Source of the DNA: Burkholderiales bacterium
GTDB taxonomy: Bacteria > Pseudomonadota > Gammaproteobacteria > Burkholderiales > SG8-41
Assembly (NCBI GenBank): GCA_020854035.1
Contig: JADZGE010000031.1
Location: forward strand, 1-64,000
DNA: 64,000 nucleotides
Direction: 5' to 3'
The notes beneath the pieces are model-generated. The model worked only from the letters and a program-made list of their open reading frames with translations, was not told where the DNA came from and did no database searches. Of this stretch, positions 44,289 through 53,893 are shown piece after piece. The stretch's first letter is position 1. Every line of letters begins with the position of its first letter. The position numbers and the translations under genes are program-made.

Positions 44289-44621
44289 CTACGCACCCGC
44301 GCCGTACGCGCGCGAGAGGCGGCGGCAGTTGCGTGTCTCACCGATCACCTCCTCGAGCCGTGCCATCCACGGCTCGGTGATGCGGCGGATTTCCGCGTCG
44401 TCGGCGAGCACGCCGCGGATGATCTCGGCCTTGCGGGTCTCCAGTTCTCCCGGCAGCCGGGGCACCGCCGGACCGAGCGCCATCAGGCGATCGACTTCCT
44501 CGCGGCAGGAGCGCTCGAGATCGACGAGGCGTTCCCAGTCGGCACCCCGTGCCGCCGCGACCATCCAGCGGGTGTAGCCGAGCACGCGCTCGTAGGATTC
44601 GATGAGCTGGGTGGCGTTCAT
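44289..44621 (-). CDS. fliT: flagellar export chaperone FliT-like
   Basis: 110 residues, all-helical (YERVLGYTRWMVAAARGADWE, then ELETRKAEIIRGVLADDAEIR). Size and position directly downstream of fliD-fliS fit FliT, the FliD chaperone and regulator. Sequence conservation in FliT is low, so context carries weight. Confidence 0.8.
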   Translation of the reverse strand: MNATQLIESYERVLGYTRWMVAAARGADWERLVDLERSCREEVDRLMALGPAVPRLPGELETRKAEIIRGVLADDAEIRRITEPWMARLEEVIGETRNCRRLSRAYGAGA

Positions 44622-44642
44622 GGCGCGCCGCGGGTACCGGCG

Positions 44643-45110
44643 TCACGCCTTGCCATAGGACAGCGCCGCGCGCTTGACGGGCGCCGCCTCGGGCGCGGGT
44701 GCCGGCCGCGCGCGAGGCGCGGCGCCGATCTGGCGCCACGATTCCTCGAGCCCGGCGAGCAGCTGATCGACTTCGTCCAGCTTCGCGATGCTGTTCTCCA
44801 CGTTGGCGCGCGCTATCGTGAGCACCATGTAGTCGTAGAGCGCGTCGAGTTGCGCGGCGAGCGGCCCCCCCTTCGTCTTGTCGAGGCTCGCCTTCAGTCC
44901 GTCGTCGATGATCGCGGCGACCTTGGAGAGCGCGTGCGCCCGCGCCGCCACGTTGCCCTGGCTCATGGCGAGGCGGCCGTGGGTGAGAGCGACGCGCGCG
45001 CCCTGGAAGAGCATCAGGATGAGGTGGTGGGGGCTCGCCCCGGCGATCGAGGCGTCGAGGCCGGCGTTCCGGTAGGCGTCGATCGGTTTCACGGTTGCCA
45101 TGGCGGTCAT
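44643..45110 (-). CDS. fliS: flagellin export chaperone FliS
   Basis: 155 residues. The FliS core (IDAYRNAGLDASIAGASPHH, LILMLFQGARVAL) is clear; it keeps flagellin unfolded for export. The ATG at 45110 overlaps the fliD stop (ATGA); a second start at 45101 (MATVKPIDAY) is equally possible. The Pro/Ala C-terminal tail is longer than usual. Confidence 0.94.
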   Translation of the reverse strand: MTAMATVKPIDAYRNAGLDASIAGASPHHLILMLFQGARVALTHGRLAMSQGNVAARAHALSKVAAIIDDGLKASLDKTKGGPLAAQLDALYDYMVLTIARANVENSIAKLDEVDQLLAGLEESWRQIGAAPRARPAPAPEAAPVKRAALSYGKA

Positions 45111-46531
45111 CGTCCTGTCGAATTGTCGGGTGTCGGCAAGAGCGCGAGCTGCTGCTGCAGAAAGACGCTCGTCCGGTTCATGCTGGCGAGCAGCGTGTCG
45201 AGCGCGGAGAACTGCGCGCGGTAGCGGCGCTCGACGTCCTCCAGCCGGCGCTCGAGCGCGGCGCGGCGCTCGTTCACCGACTCGATGGAGGCGTTCAGGC
45301 TCTCGGTGCCGGCGCTGATGACGCCGCCCGTGCCGAGCGCGCCCTTCGCGAGCGCCTCCATCGCGGCGCCCGCGCCGGAGAGCGTGGCGAGCGCGCCCGC
45401 GGCGTCCGCTTCCAGCGCCGCCGCGAGCTTCGTGCCGCCGTAGGCGAGCGAGCCGTCGAGCTGGAACGTTATCCCGAGGGCGGAGAGCGCGCGGTAGTCG
45501 CCGAACGGTTCCCCGTAGGCCGCCCCCGCAGCCGCGCGCAGCCGCTGCTGCAATCCGAGCACGCCGGAGTCGCCCTGGAGCTGGGCGCCCTTGCCGGTCG
45601 CCGCCGCGATGCTCCGGTTGAGGTCGTTGTACGCCTTCACGAAAGCCTGCGCCGCGGCGGCAACGCCGCCATCGTCGGGGGCGACGGTGAGCGTGGCGGA
45701 GGTCGTCGTCGTGCCCTTCAGGGTGAGCGTGACCCCTTCGACGGCGCCTTCCACCGTGTTGTCCGGGTGCGTGACGGCGATCCCGTCGATCGTGAGCGCT
45801 GCGTCGCGCGCCGCCTGGTTCTCGACGAGGTTCTGCACGCCCGCAGGATCGTGCGCGAGCAGCGCGCCGATGGCCGCGTCCCCGCTCACCTCCACCTTGA
45901 GGCTCATGGCCGCGCCCGTTTCGGCGACGGTGAGCGCGAGGCGGTAGGGCGAGGCGCTCCCGTCGTTCACGATGCTGGCGATGACGCCGGCGCCGGCGGC
46001 GTTGATGGCGTCGCGTATGCCCTCGAGCGTGTTGTTCGCGCCATCTATCGTCACGCCGACCGGGGAGACGGCCGTGTTCGCCGTGAAGGTCGCCCCGGTG
46101 TAGGTCCCGTTCGAGAACGTGCCTCCGCTCACCGTGCCGAAGGAGAGCGTCACCGTGGTTACACCGCCGGCGCCGATCGCCGCGCTCGCCGCCGCCTGCC
46201 CCGTCGCCGCGAGTTTCTGTGCCTGGGCGAGCCGGGTCACGGCGATCGAGTACGTGCCGGCGGCCGCGCCATCCGTCGCGGAGGCCGCGAGTGCGGCCGT
46301 GTCGCTTGCCGTAGCGCGATTGGAGAGGCTGTCGAGTGCGGCGAGCGCCGCCGCGGCGCTCTGAAACGTCGCGAGCGTGCCCTTGATCGAGCCGAGCCCG
46401 GTGAGCCGTGCCTGGAACGACGCCTCGCGCTGCGCGAGGAGGAGAAGCGGGCGTTGCTCGAGCGCCATCAGTTGCTCGACGATGGCGTTCACGTCGAGCC
46501 CGGAACCGATACCTGGTGCGGCGATGGCCAT
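45107..46531 (-). CDS. fliD: flagellar filament cap protein FliD
   Basis: 474 residues. N-terminal PGIGSGLDVNAIVEQLMALE and the C-terminal coiled-coil region (SVNERRAALERRLEDVERRY) match FliD/HAP2. Five copies cap the filament and fold flagellin. A sigma28-like promoter precedes it (46570-46597). First gene of a fliD-fliS-fliT unit. Confidence 0.96.
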   Translation of the reverse strand: MAIAAPGIGSGLDVNAIVEQLMALEQRPLLLLAQREASFQARLTGLGSIKGTLATFQSAAAALAALDSLSNRATASDTAALAASATDGAAAGTYSIAVTRLAQAQKLAATGQAAASAAIGAGGVTTVTLSFGTVSGGTFSNGTYTGATFTANTAVSPVGVTIDGANNTLEGIRDAINAAGAGVIASIVNDGSASPYRLALTVAETGAAMSLKVEVSGDAAIGALLAHDPAGVQNLVENQAARDAALTIDGIAVTHPDNTVEGAVEGVTLTLKGTTTTSATLTVAPDDGGVAAAAQAFVKAYNDLNRSIAAATGKGAQLQGDSGVLGLQQRLRAAAGAAYGEPFGDYRALSALGITFQLDGSLAYGGTKLAAALEADAAGALATLSGAGAAMEALAKGALGTGGVISAGTESLNASIESVNERRAALERRLEDVERRYRAQFSALDTLLASMNRTSVFLQQQLALLPTPDNSTGR

Positions 46532-46569
46532 TTGAGCGTCCGAGTCGACCGGAGGCGGCAGTCCAGTCT

Positions 46570-46597
46570 ATATCGACCGCCCGGAAGCGAAGCTTTA
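46570..46597 (-). promoter_or_regulatory. sigma28-like promoter of fliD
   Basis: On the - strand: TAAA (46597-46594), 16 bases, GTCGATAT (46577-46570), against the consensus TAAA-N15-GCCGATAA (6/8 in the -10). It ends 39 bases before the fliD ATG. The 16-base spacing is shared with the two other sigma28-like sites in the window. Confidence 0.6.
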
Positions 46598-46622
46598 AAC
46601 AGGGCCGGGTTGACCGCCCGAT

Positions 46623-46994
46623 TCAGGCCTGGTCGTGGAGCAGCACGCCCGCCACGCGGTCGAGGGCGCGCGCGATGGCGAGTGCTTCCTCGGAAGGGAT
46701 CTGGCGGATCAGCGCTCCGGTCTCGCTGTCCATGATGCGCAGCACCGCGCGGCCGGAGTCGTCGTCGAAACTGAACTCGAGCGCCGAAGCGGAGAAGCGC
46801 AGGTGTTCGCGGATGCGGCTCGCCGCCGCCTCCAGTGCCTTCGTTCCGGCCTGCTCGAGCGCGACCGGCGCGGCTTGCCCGGGCGCGGGGGAGGGCGCCG
46901 GCCGCGGGCGCGGCGCGGCGGGAGCGGGCGCTTCCGCCCGACTCGCCGCCCCGCTCCCGGCCACGGGTGCTGTGTCGAAGGGCACGGCAGCCAT
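46623..46994 (-). CDS. flaG: FlaG family protein
   Basis: 123 residues. Ala/Pro-rich N-terminus, then the FlaG domain (FSFDDDSGRAVLRIMDSETG, LIRQIPSEEALAIARAL). FlaG affects filament length in other polar flagellates; it typically lies between fliC and fliD as here. The 77-base gap to fliC contains a strong hairpin. Confidence 0.9.
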   Translation of the reverse strand: MAAVPFDTAPVAGSGAASRAEAPAPAAPRPRPAPSPAPGQAAPVALEQAGTKALEAAASRIREHLRFSASALEFSFDDDSGRAVLRIMDSETGALIRQIPSEEALAIARALDRVAGVLLHDQA

Positions 46995-47030
46995 GACGGC
47001 CGAAGGCAGGAATGGAATTCAAGGGGCCAC

Positions 47031-47055
47031 GCCGGGCCGGGATCGCCGGCCCGGC
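47031..47055 (-). terminator. hairpin after fliC
   Basis: GCCGGGCCGG (47031-47040) and CCGGCCCGGC (47046-47055) form a perfect 10-bp stem with a 5-base loop, 17 bases beyond the fliC stop on the - strand. No T run follows, so it may only slow read-through into flaG or protect the flagellin mRNA 3' end. Confidence 0.45.
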
Positions 47056-47071
47056 GCGCGCCCCGCCGCGC

Positions 47072-48592
47072 TTACCCGCGCAAGAGCGCCAGCACGTTGT
47101 TGGGCAACGCGTTGGCCTGGGCGAGAATCGCCACGCCCGCCTGCTGCAGGATCTGCGCGCGCGTCAACGAGGCGGTCTCCTCGGCGAAGTCGGCGTCCTG
47201 GATCCGGCTGCGGGAGGCGGACAGGTTCTCCGAGGTCGTCTGGAGATTCGCGATCGTCGACTCGAAGCGGTTCTGGTAGGCGCCGAGATCCGCGCGGCTG
47301 GCGTTCACCATGCTCAACGCCGCGTCCACCACGGCGAGGGCCGATGTCGCGCCCGCCGCCGTCGCGACGGAGGCCGCCGCGAGCGAGCTGAACGAGCTGT
47401 TGTTGGTGCCGGCGGCGGCGAAGACGTCCCCTGCGGCGTTCGCCGTGCTGATCTGGCCGCGGCTGCTCGACATCGACACCGTGCCGACCTTGACCGCGTC
47501 CGCCGTGGCGGCGGCGCCCTCGGTGAGCGTCGTGCCGTTGAAGTTCACCGTCTGGTTGCCGGCGGTATTGGTGGCGAAGGTGGTGATGCCGATGTTCCGG
47601 CCGTCGAGAGTCGAGAGCGTGATCGAGGACTTGTTGCCGGCCGTGGAGAAGTCCGCCGTGATGCCGGTGGTGCTCTGCACGCCGTTGATGGCCGATACCA
47701 GCGCCGAGAGGTCGTTCTGGTCGGAGACGACCGCGCTGATCGCGGACGAGACCGCGGTGAACGTGCCGTCGCCGTCGTCGGTCTGGGTGTTGAGCGTGAA
47801 GGTCACGGTGCCTCCGGCGCTGAGGGCCGAGAGCGTCGCCGAGTTGGTGGCGGTGGCCGACACGTCGACGCTCGTGCCCGCGCGGTTGATCGAGCCGGCG
47901 ATCACGTTGGCGCCCGAGTGCTGGGCGTAGGTGATGGCGGCGCTCGTCAGCACGGAGCCGGAAGCGTCGGTCGTCGAGACGGTGAGGTCGGTTTCCGCGG
48001 CGATGCCGTTGGAGGCGCCGGCGCCCGCGCCCTGCACCACGTTGCCGGTGACGGTGCCGTCGGCGAGAAGCACGTTGCTGCCGAGCGCGGAGGCGCGCGT
48101 GTCGACGAGGGAAGAGATGGTGATCGTCTGGCTCGCGTTCGCGCCGACCTGGAAGACCTGGTTCACGAACGAACCGTTGAGGAGCTTCAGGCCGTTGAAG
48201 TCGGTCTGGTTGCCGATGCGCGTCACTTCCGCGATGCGCTGCTCGACTTCGGCCTGCAGCGCGGCGCGGTCGCTCGCGCTGTTGGTCGCGTTCGCGGCCT
48301 GCACCGCCAGTTCCCGGATGCGCTGCAGGTTGTTGGACACCTCGGCGAGCGCGCCTTCCGCGGTCTGCGACAGCGAGATCCCGTCGTTCGCGTTGCGTAC
48401 CCCCTGGTTGAGACCGCGGATCTGCGTCGTGAAGCGCTCGGAAATCGCGAGTCCCGCCGCGTCGTCCTTGGCGCTGTTGATGCGCAGGCCCGAGGACAGG
48501 CGCTGCAGCGAGACGGAAAGGGCGGACTGCGAGGTATTGAGGTTGCGTTGCGCGGTCAGCGACGAGATGTTCGTGTTGATGATCTGTGGCAT
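47072..48592 (-). CDS. fliC: flagellin
   Basis: 506 residues. Conserved N-terminal D0/D1 ([39 protein letters not shown]), including the TLR5-recognised [15 protein letters not shown]. Conserved C-terminal D1/D0 ends in [16 protein letters not shown]. The middle is Thr/Ala/Ser-rich and variable. The ATG at 48592 (MPQII) has AGGAGA upstream and decides the start. A sigma28-like promoter is about 100 bases upstream. Only one flagellin gene is visible. Confidence 0.97.
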   Translation of the reverse strand: MPQIINTNISSLTAQRNLNTSQSALSVSLQRLSSGLRINSAKDDAAGLAISERFTTQIRGLNQGVRNANDGISLSQTAEGALAEVSNNLQRIRELAVQAANATNSASDRAALQAEVEQRIAEVTRIGNQTDFNGLKLLNGSFVNQVFQVGANASQTITISSLVDTRASALGSNVLLADGTVTGNVVQGAGAGASNGIAAETDLTVSTTDASGSVLTSAAITYAQHSGANVIAGSINRAGTSVDVSATATNSATLSALSAGGTVTFTLNTQTDDGDGTFTAVSSAISAVVSDQNDLSALVSAINGVQSTTGITADFSTAGNKSSITLSTLDGRNIGITTFATNTAGNQTVNFNGTTLTEGAAATADAVKVGTVSMSSSRGQISTANAAGDVFAAAGTNNSSFSSLAAASVATAAGATSALAVVDAALSMVNASRADLGAYQNRFESTIANLQTTSENLSASRSRIQDADFAEETASLTRAQILQQAGVAILAQANALPNNVLALLRG

Positions 48593-48690
48593 CTGACTCT
48601 CCTGTAGACGTTGTGGTCCGTGTGGCGGCACGTGCTGCCCGCCGCTGGGTGAGCCCCGATGCTCGAGGACATCAACCGCAGTTGAGCGGG

Positions 48691-48718
48691 ATTACGGACC
48701 CGCGGGAGAAAACCTTTA
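48691..48718 (-). promoter_or_regulatory. sigma28-like promoter of fliC
   Basis: On the - strand: TAAA (48718-48715), 16 bases, TCCGTAAT (48698-48691). The -35 is exact and the -10 partial. It is about 100 bases before the flagellin ATG, the usual place for a FliA promoter. The remaining ~150 bases to the next gene show nothing else clear. Confidence 0.6.
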
Positions 48719-48870
48719 GGGCAGGGGAAGCGTCCCGCCGGCCGCTCACCCCCTCGAGTGAGGCCGGGAACGGGCTCCGGCAGCCCCGGCGGCGGGCTGG
48801 GCCGCGCCGCCGTGCCGATTCCTTCCGGAGGATGCTCGAGGAGCGTGTTGAGGCGAAGTCCGCTAAACCG

Positions 48871-49659
48871 CTAGGCGGCGCGGACCCGGTTGCGGCCCGC
48901 GCGCTTCGCGGCGTAGAGCGCCGTGTCCGCGCGGCCGAGGCATTGCTCGAGGCTCTCGCCGGGCCGCCACTCGGCCACCCCGGCGCTGAAAGTGAGCGCG
49001 ATGCGGGCGCCGTTCCACTCGAGGGGAGTTGCCGCGAGCGCAGCCTGCAGGCGAAGCGCGCAAAGGCGCGCTTCTTCCAGACGGGCCTCCGAGAGCACCA
49101 GCGCGAACTCCTCGCCTCCGACCCGGGCGAAGGCGTCGCTCGGGCGCAGCGCCCCGGCGGCGACCTCCGCGATGCGCACGATGGCGCGATCGCCGGCGGC
49201 GTGTCCGTGGCGATCGTTCAGCTTCTTGAAGTGATCGAGATCGATGGCGACGATGGACAAAGAGGCGCCGCTGCGCCCGGCGCGGGCGACCTCGCGCTCG
49301 AAGGCCGCGGCGAGTCCGCGGCGGTTCAGCGCGCCGGTGAGCGCGTCCTCGTGGAGCAGCCCGCGCACGAGCTCGAGTTCGGCGCGCAACGCCTCGATCT
49401 CGCGCTCGGCGTCGGCGGCGCGCCGGCGCGTCTCCTCCGCCGCCTCGTCTTCGCGCAGCGCGCGCGTCTCGCGCAGCGCCTCGTCGAGGATCCCGACGAT
49501 CTCCGCGGCGTCGGAGCTCGCGCGTATCCTGCACGCATAGGCCTCGATGCGCCGGGAATACTCGATCGTGTGCCCGCGCCCTGCCCCCGCCGCGCGGGCG
49601 GCTTCCCCCGCAGCCTGCCGCGCCCGGTGCGCGTGCCCGGTTTCCGACTCCGTCCTCAT
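48871..49659 (-). CDS. GGDEF diguanylate cyclase
   Basis: 262 residues. Helical N-terminal half (about 1-95) of unknown function, then a GGDEF domain with active-site GGEEF and an inhibitory site RPSD placed five residues before it, so product inhibition by c-di-GMP is expected. SIVAIDLDHFKKLNDRHGH is the metal/substrate loop. No membrane segment, so a cytosolic enzyme. GGAGGAA precedes the ATG at 49659. Confidence 0.93.
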   Translation of the reverse strand: MRTESETGHAHRARQAAGEAARAAGAGRGHTIEYSRRIEAYACRIRASSDAAEIVGILDEALRETRALREDEAAEETRRRAADAEREIEALRAELELVRGLLHEDALTGALNRRGLAAAFEREVARAGRSGASLSIVAIDLDHFKKLNDRHGHAAGDRAIVRIAEVAAGALRPSDAFARVGGEEFALVLSEARLEEARLCALRLQAALAATPLEWNGARIALTFSAGVAEWRPGESLEQCLGRADTALYAAKRAGRNRVRAA

Positions 49660-49782
49660 GGTTCCTCCACGCCTGCCTTACGGCATCGACTCTAACGCGA
49701 AGAATGCGACGCAAACCCCTGAGCAGCGGGGGAAAACCGGCCCTGTTTCACGGGGGAAGGCCGGCGGGCGCGGGGGTCGCGC

Positions 49783-51378
49783 TCAGGCAGCGGCTGCCGC
49801 GGGGAGAGGAACGGCGGGGCGGGGCCCGGCGAGCGGCGCGGCGACGACCTTGTTCTTGCCGGTCCGCTTGGCGTCGTAGAGCGCGGCGTCGGCGCGCGCG
49901 ATGAGGGATGCCTGGTCCTCGCCCGGGCGCCACAGCGTCAGCCCCGCGCTGAAGGTCATCAGCACGCGCTCGTTATTGTGCAGGAAGAAGTGGCGGGTAA
50001 GTTCCCGCTGCAGCCGCGCGACGAGGGCTTCACCCTGCTCGAGCCCGGTCTCCGGCAACAGCAGCAGGAACTCCTCGCCGCCGTAGCGCGCGACGATGTC
50101 GGAGGGGCGGATCGTCTTCTTGATGACATGGGCGAGGTGCGCGAGGGCCTTGTCCCCGGCCTGGTGCCCGAGCCGGTCGTTCATCTTCTTGAAATCGTCC
50201 ACGTCGAGCATCGCGACCGCGAGGGGCTTGCCGCTTCTCTCGGCGCGCGCCGCCTCGCGCGAATAGAATTCGTCCAGCCCGCGCCGGTTGAGCGTGCTGG
50301 TGAGGTGATCCTCGATCAGGCGCCGCGTGGTGCAGGCGATCTCGTTCTCGAGCTCCTGCACCCGCTTCTCGGCAGCCGCCGCGCGCTCGCGCGTCGCGAC
50401 CCATTCGCGGTGGCGCTCCGCGGTGCGCGCCCGCATGCCCCGCGTGTCGGCGAGCAGCGCGTCCACGGCGGCCTTCAACGCCGCCATGTCCGGCGCGCGC
50501 CGCACGCGCTCGGCGTGGCCCTCGAGCGCCTCGCCGTAGCTGCCCGTGTCCGCGGTCATGCTCGCGAGGTGGGCCGCGAACGCGGCCGCCATCTCGCGCA
50601 GCGCCGCCTTGGATTCGGCGAGCGCCCGCTTAAACTCACCCTGCCGCTTGAGCGCTTCGCGCAGGAACTGCTCCGCCTCCTCCATCGCCTCGAGATCGGC
50701 CGGGCTCTGCGCGACGATGTCTCGAACGAGGGCAAGCTGGTCGCGCACCCATGTGTCCTCGACGATGAGTTCGGTCGTGTTCTCGATCAACAGGCGCAGG
50801 AGCCGCGCGAGGCCGTCGCGCAGCGATTTCAACGCGGCGCTCCGCTCCTCCAGCCGCGCGCAGTAGGCGAGAAGATCCTGCGACACCGCGGCGAGGGCGG
50901 ATTCGTCGTGCGCCTTGCGCACGCGCCCGGCCAGCATCCGCCCTTCCACGAGGAGGTCGTCGTTCTCGCTGAGATGCGCGGCGACGCCCGATTCGAGCAG
51001 GCGCGCGAGGATATCGCGCAGCATCTCCCCGTGCGCCACGCCCGCCGGCGGCGAGGCCGCCGCCTCGCCCGCGGGCCCGCCGTGCGCGTGGGGCTCGAGC
51101 CAGGGCTCGATCATCGCCAGGAGCGCGGTGCGCGAGGAAGGCCAGGTGCGGTCGGCGAGCGCCGCGATCACCCGCGCGGCTGCCTCGGTGTGACGCCCGG
51201 CGCTGGCGAGTGAATTGGCGGCGTGAGTCAACCGCTGTTCCTCCGCGCGCCCCTCGGTGTCGGCGCCGTCCTTGCCCGCGATTTCGTTGTAGAGATCCCC
51301 GTAGTTCTCGGGTGATGGAATGCGCCGCTCGACGGCGAGGCGGCGGAGTGCTTCGCGCGCAATCTGCGCGGGTGTCAT
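49783..51378 (-). CDS. GGDEF diguanylate cyclase with long helical N-terminus
   Basis: 531 residues. The first ~360 residues are helical with no domain I recognise beyond the opening TPAQIAREALRRLAVERRIPS, a start seen in a subgroup of betaproteobacterial cyclases. The C-terminal GGDEF domain has GGEEF and an RPSD inhibitory site five residues upstream. The ATG at 51378 (MTPAQ) is preferred over a frame open to 51522. Same orientation as the neighbouring cyclase, with a 123-base gap; the GGDEF domains are clearly related but not recent copies. Confidence 0.9.
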   Translation of the reverse strand: MTPAQIAREALRRLAVERRIPSPENYGDLYNEIAGKDGADTEGRAEEQRLTHAANSLASAGRHTEAAARVIAALADRTWPSSRTALLAMIEPWLEPHAHGGPAGEAAASPPAGVAHGEMLRDILARLLESGVAAHLSENDDLLVEGRMLAGRVRKAHDESALAAVSQDLLAYCARLEERSAALKSLRDGLARLLRLLIENTTELIVEDTWVRDQLALVRDIVAQSPADLEAMEEAEQFLREALKRQGEFKRALAESKAALREMAAAFAAHLASMTADTGSYGEALEGHAERVRRAPDMAALKAAVDALLADTRGMRARTAERHREWVATRERAAAAEKRVQELENEIACTTRRLIEDHLTSTLNRRGLDEFYSREAARAERSGKPLAVAMLDVDDFKKMNDRLGHQAGDKALAHLAHVIKKTIRPSDIVARYGGEEFLLLLPETGLEQGEALVARLQRELTRHFFLHNNERVLMTFSAGLTLWRPGEDQASLIARADAALYDAKRTGKNKVVAAPLAGPRPAVPLPAAAAA

Positions 51379-51680
51379 CGTCTGTCCCAAGGAGATCGCC
51401 TTCGCAGCAGGTTTCTTGTTGCGTAAAGGGCCCGTAGCGGCCCTCCCCCGGTTGTGCCCGGTAACGGCGCGGCAGCGGCCTGACTTTAGATCAGCCTCGC
51501 GCGAAGCACGCGAAGCGCGCAAAGGGCCTGTCGCGCGGCCCCTTTCGCTTCAGTGGGCAGGCCGGGACGGGGGTGGGGCGGTGTCGAAACGTCGCGAATG
51601 CGATCCCTACCCCGGATCTCCCTGAAGGGGAAGGTACCTTGTTCGGTGCGCTTGACGAGGCGCGAGATCCACGCCGCCCG
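51379..51680. other. 302-base gap with an inverted repeat
   Basis: No gene seen. GAAGCG...AAAGGGCC (51512-51528) pairs with GGCCCCTTT-CGCTTC (51537-51551), about 14 pairs with small bulges, lying 130 bases beyond the response-regulator stop on the - strand. It could end that transcript, although no T run follows. The rest shows no clear promoter. Confidence 0.4.
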
Positions 51681-52385
51681 TCAGAGCGCCGGGCGGTCGG
51701 GCCAGGAGACGAGGCGGTTCCGGATGGCGTAGTGCGTGAGCTCGGCGTTGTTCCGGAGCTTCAGCTTCTCGAGCAGCCGCGCCCGGTAGACGCTCACCGT
51801 CTTGGGCGAGAGCGCCATCTGCGCGGCGACCTCCGAGAGTGTCTTGCCGGAGGCGATCAGGCAGAGCGTCTGGTACTCGCGCGAGGAGAGCGAGCGGTGG
51901 TCGGGGGAGCGCGCGTCGCTGCTCACGTGGTTCGCGAGCTCCTCGGCGAGCTCCGCGCTGATGTACTTGCGCCCGGAGGCGACCTGCCGGATCGCGCTCA
52001 CGAGTTCGGCGGGGGCGCTCTGCTTGTTGAGGTAGCCCGAGGCGCCGCCTTTCAGCGCGCGCACGCCGAGCTCGTCCTCGGCGTACATGGTGAGGATGAT
52101 GACGCCGAGCGCGGGGAACTCGCGCCGGATCTGCTTCAGCACCTCCAGCCCGTTCTTGTCGGGCATCGAGACGTCGAGGAGCACGAGGTCGAACGCATCG
52201 GGCGTGCGGCGCAGCAGGCGCAGCGCGGTGAGCCCGTTGTCGGCCTCGCCGCCCACGGCGATGTCGGTGGTGCCGGAGACGATCTGGCGCAGCCCCTGGC
52301 GCACGATGGCGTGGTCGTCGGCGATCAGTACGCGGATCACGGAGTTCGAGCGCTGTTGCGTGGAAAGCGATGCCGGGGCGGTCAT
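51681..52385 (-). CDS. NarL/FixJ-family response regulator
   Basis: 234 residues. Receiver domain (about 17-135) with acidic pair D23-D24, phosphoacceptor D71 in LVLLDVSMPD and the usual Thr and Lys; LuxR-type helix-turn-helix (about 165-228; LSSREYQTLCLIASGKTLSEV). Its ATG overlaps the stop of the histidine kinase gene (ATGA), so the two are a cognate pair made in fixed ratio. Targets are unknown; the flagellar genes beside it are candidates. Confidence 0.94.
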   Translation of the reverse strand: MTAPASLSTQQRSNSVIRVLIADDHAIVRQGLRQIVSGTTDIAVGGEADNGLTALRLLRRTPDAFDLVLLDVSMPDKNGLEVLKQIRREFPALGVIILTMYAEDELGVRALKGGASGYLNKQSAPAELVSAIRQVASGRKYISAELAEELANHVSSDARSPDHRSLSSREYQTLCLIASGKTLSEVAAQMALSPKTVSVYRARLLEKLKLRNNAELTHYAIRNRLVSWPDRPAL

Positions 52386-53893
52386 GACCAGAGTTCTCCC
52401 GCGAGTGCCGGTGCGATGCCTCCGCGCTGCGCCGCGACGCGAAGCTCCACCTCGGTGCCGCCCCCGGGAGCGGCGCCGATCGCAAGCTCCCCACCGAGGA
52501 ACTGCGCGCGCTCGCGCATGCTGCGGATGCCGAAGGATCCGCTCTTGGCGATGTCCTCGCCGGTGATGCCACTGCCGTCGTCGGCGATGCGCAGCGTGAA
52601 GGCGTTGCCCGGTCCCGTCGCGAACTCGAAGCGCACGCGCGAGGCGCCGGCGTGGCGGGCAACGTTGGTGAGCGCTTCCTGCGCGATGCGGAAAACGGCC
52701 GTCGCGCGCTCGGGTTCGAGTTCCACGTCCTCGGTGTCGGTATCGAGCTGGCAGCCGATGCCGGTGCGCTTGGAGAAATCCCGCGCCTGCCAGTCGAGCG
52801 CGGCGACGATCCCGTAGTCGAGGATCGCCGGGCGCAGCTGCCGCGAGATGCGCCGCGTGATGTCGAGCGCCTGGTCGAGGAGCGCCTCGACCGAGCCCGC
52901 GGCGGTGACGAGGTCGAGGCGCTGTGGCGGCAGCTCCCGGGCCATGTTCGCGACTTCGATCCGGGCCCCGGTGAGCAGCCCCCCCAGCTCGTCGTGGATC
53001 TCGCGCGCGATCACCGCGCGCTCTTCTTCCTTGGCGCGGTTAAGGTGCGCGGTCAACTCGCGCAACTGCTCGCGCGAGCTCAGTATTTCCGCCTCGGCGC
53101 GCTTTCTCAGGCTCACGTCCACGACCGAGGCGAGCGCCATCGGCCCGTCGGCGGTGTCGACGGGCGAGAGCGCGATCTCGATGGGGACGAGGGCGCCGTC
53201 CCTGCGCAGCGCCATCAGCGTCTTGCCGGTGCCGAGCCGCAGCGTCGAGGCGTCCCGGTGGATCGCGCGCCAGAGCGGCGGCAGGCAGTCGCGCAGCTCC
53301 GGCGGCACCAGGGTGCGGGCGGCGCGGCCGACGAGTTCCGCGCGCGGCCAGTCGAACAGGCGCTCCGCCTCCGCGTTGGCGAGGACGATCATGCCGTTCC
53401 GGTCCACCATCAGCATCGCGACCGGGAGCATTTCGACGAGGCCCCGGTAGCGCGCCTCGCTCGCCGCCAGCGCCGCCTGCGCGGCCGCCCGCTCCCGCAG
53501 CACCTGCGCTTCGCGCAGGCAACGGTTGATGACGCCCGGGAGGCTGCGGAGATTGGACTTCGCGACGAAGTCGGCCGCCCCCGCCTTGATGAGCGCCGCG
53601 GCGGCTTCCTCGCCGATGTACCCCGAGAGGAGCACGAGGGGCAGGTCGCGTCCCGAGGCGTCTCGCGCGTAAAGCGCCTCGAGCGCGGAGAAGCCCGGCA
53701 GGTGCACGTCGGAAACGATCACGTCCCAGCCGCATCCGGAGAGCGCTTCCTCGAAGTCGCGGCGGGTCTCCACCTGGTGGAGCGCGCAGGCGCCGAGCTG
53801 ATCCTCCAGTTCCGCGCGCACGAGTTCGGCGTCGTCCGCGTCGTCCTCGACGAGCAGCACCCGGAGCGTCGCCTGCGGCAGGTCCGGCGGCAT
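52382..53893 (-). CDS. REC-PAS sensor histidine kinase (HisKA_3/NarX type)
   Basis: 503 residues. Order: receiver domain (about 10-130; phosphoacceptor D62 in VIVSDVHLPG), PAS domain (about 145-265), dimerisation/phosphoacceptor domain with His in VIAREIHDELGGLLTG, then an HATPase domain (LTNVARHAGASRVRF, DDGSGI). No membrane segments, so it senses inside the cell. An N-terminal receiver on such a kinase implies input from another phosphorelay. It is coupled to the response regulator downstream. Confidence 0.93.
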   Translation of the reverse strand: MPPDLPQATLRVLLVEDDADDAELVRAELEDQLGACALHQVETRRDFEEALSGCGWDVIVSDVHLPGFSALEALYARDASGRDLPLVLLSGYIGEEAAAALIKAGAADFVAKSNLRSLPGVINRCLREAQVLRERAAAQAALAASEARYRGLVEMLPVAMLMVDRNGMIVLANAEAERLFDWPRAELVGRAARTLVPPELRDCLPPLWRAIHRDASTLRLGTGKTLMALRRDGALVPIEIALSPVDTADGPMALASVVDVSLRKRAEAEILSSREQLRELTAHLNRAKEEERAVIAREIHDELGGLLTGARIEVANMARELPPQRLDLVTAAGSVEALLDQALDITRRISRQLRPAILDYGIVAALDWQARDFSKRTGIGCQLDTDTEDVELEPERATAVFRIAQEALTNVARHAGASRVRFEFATGPGNAFTLRIADDGSGITGEDIAKSGSFGIRSMRERAQFLGGELAIGAAPGGGTEVELRVAAQRGGIAPALAGELWS

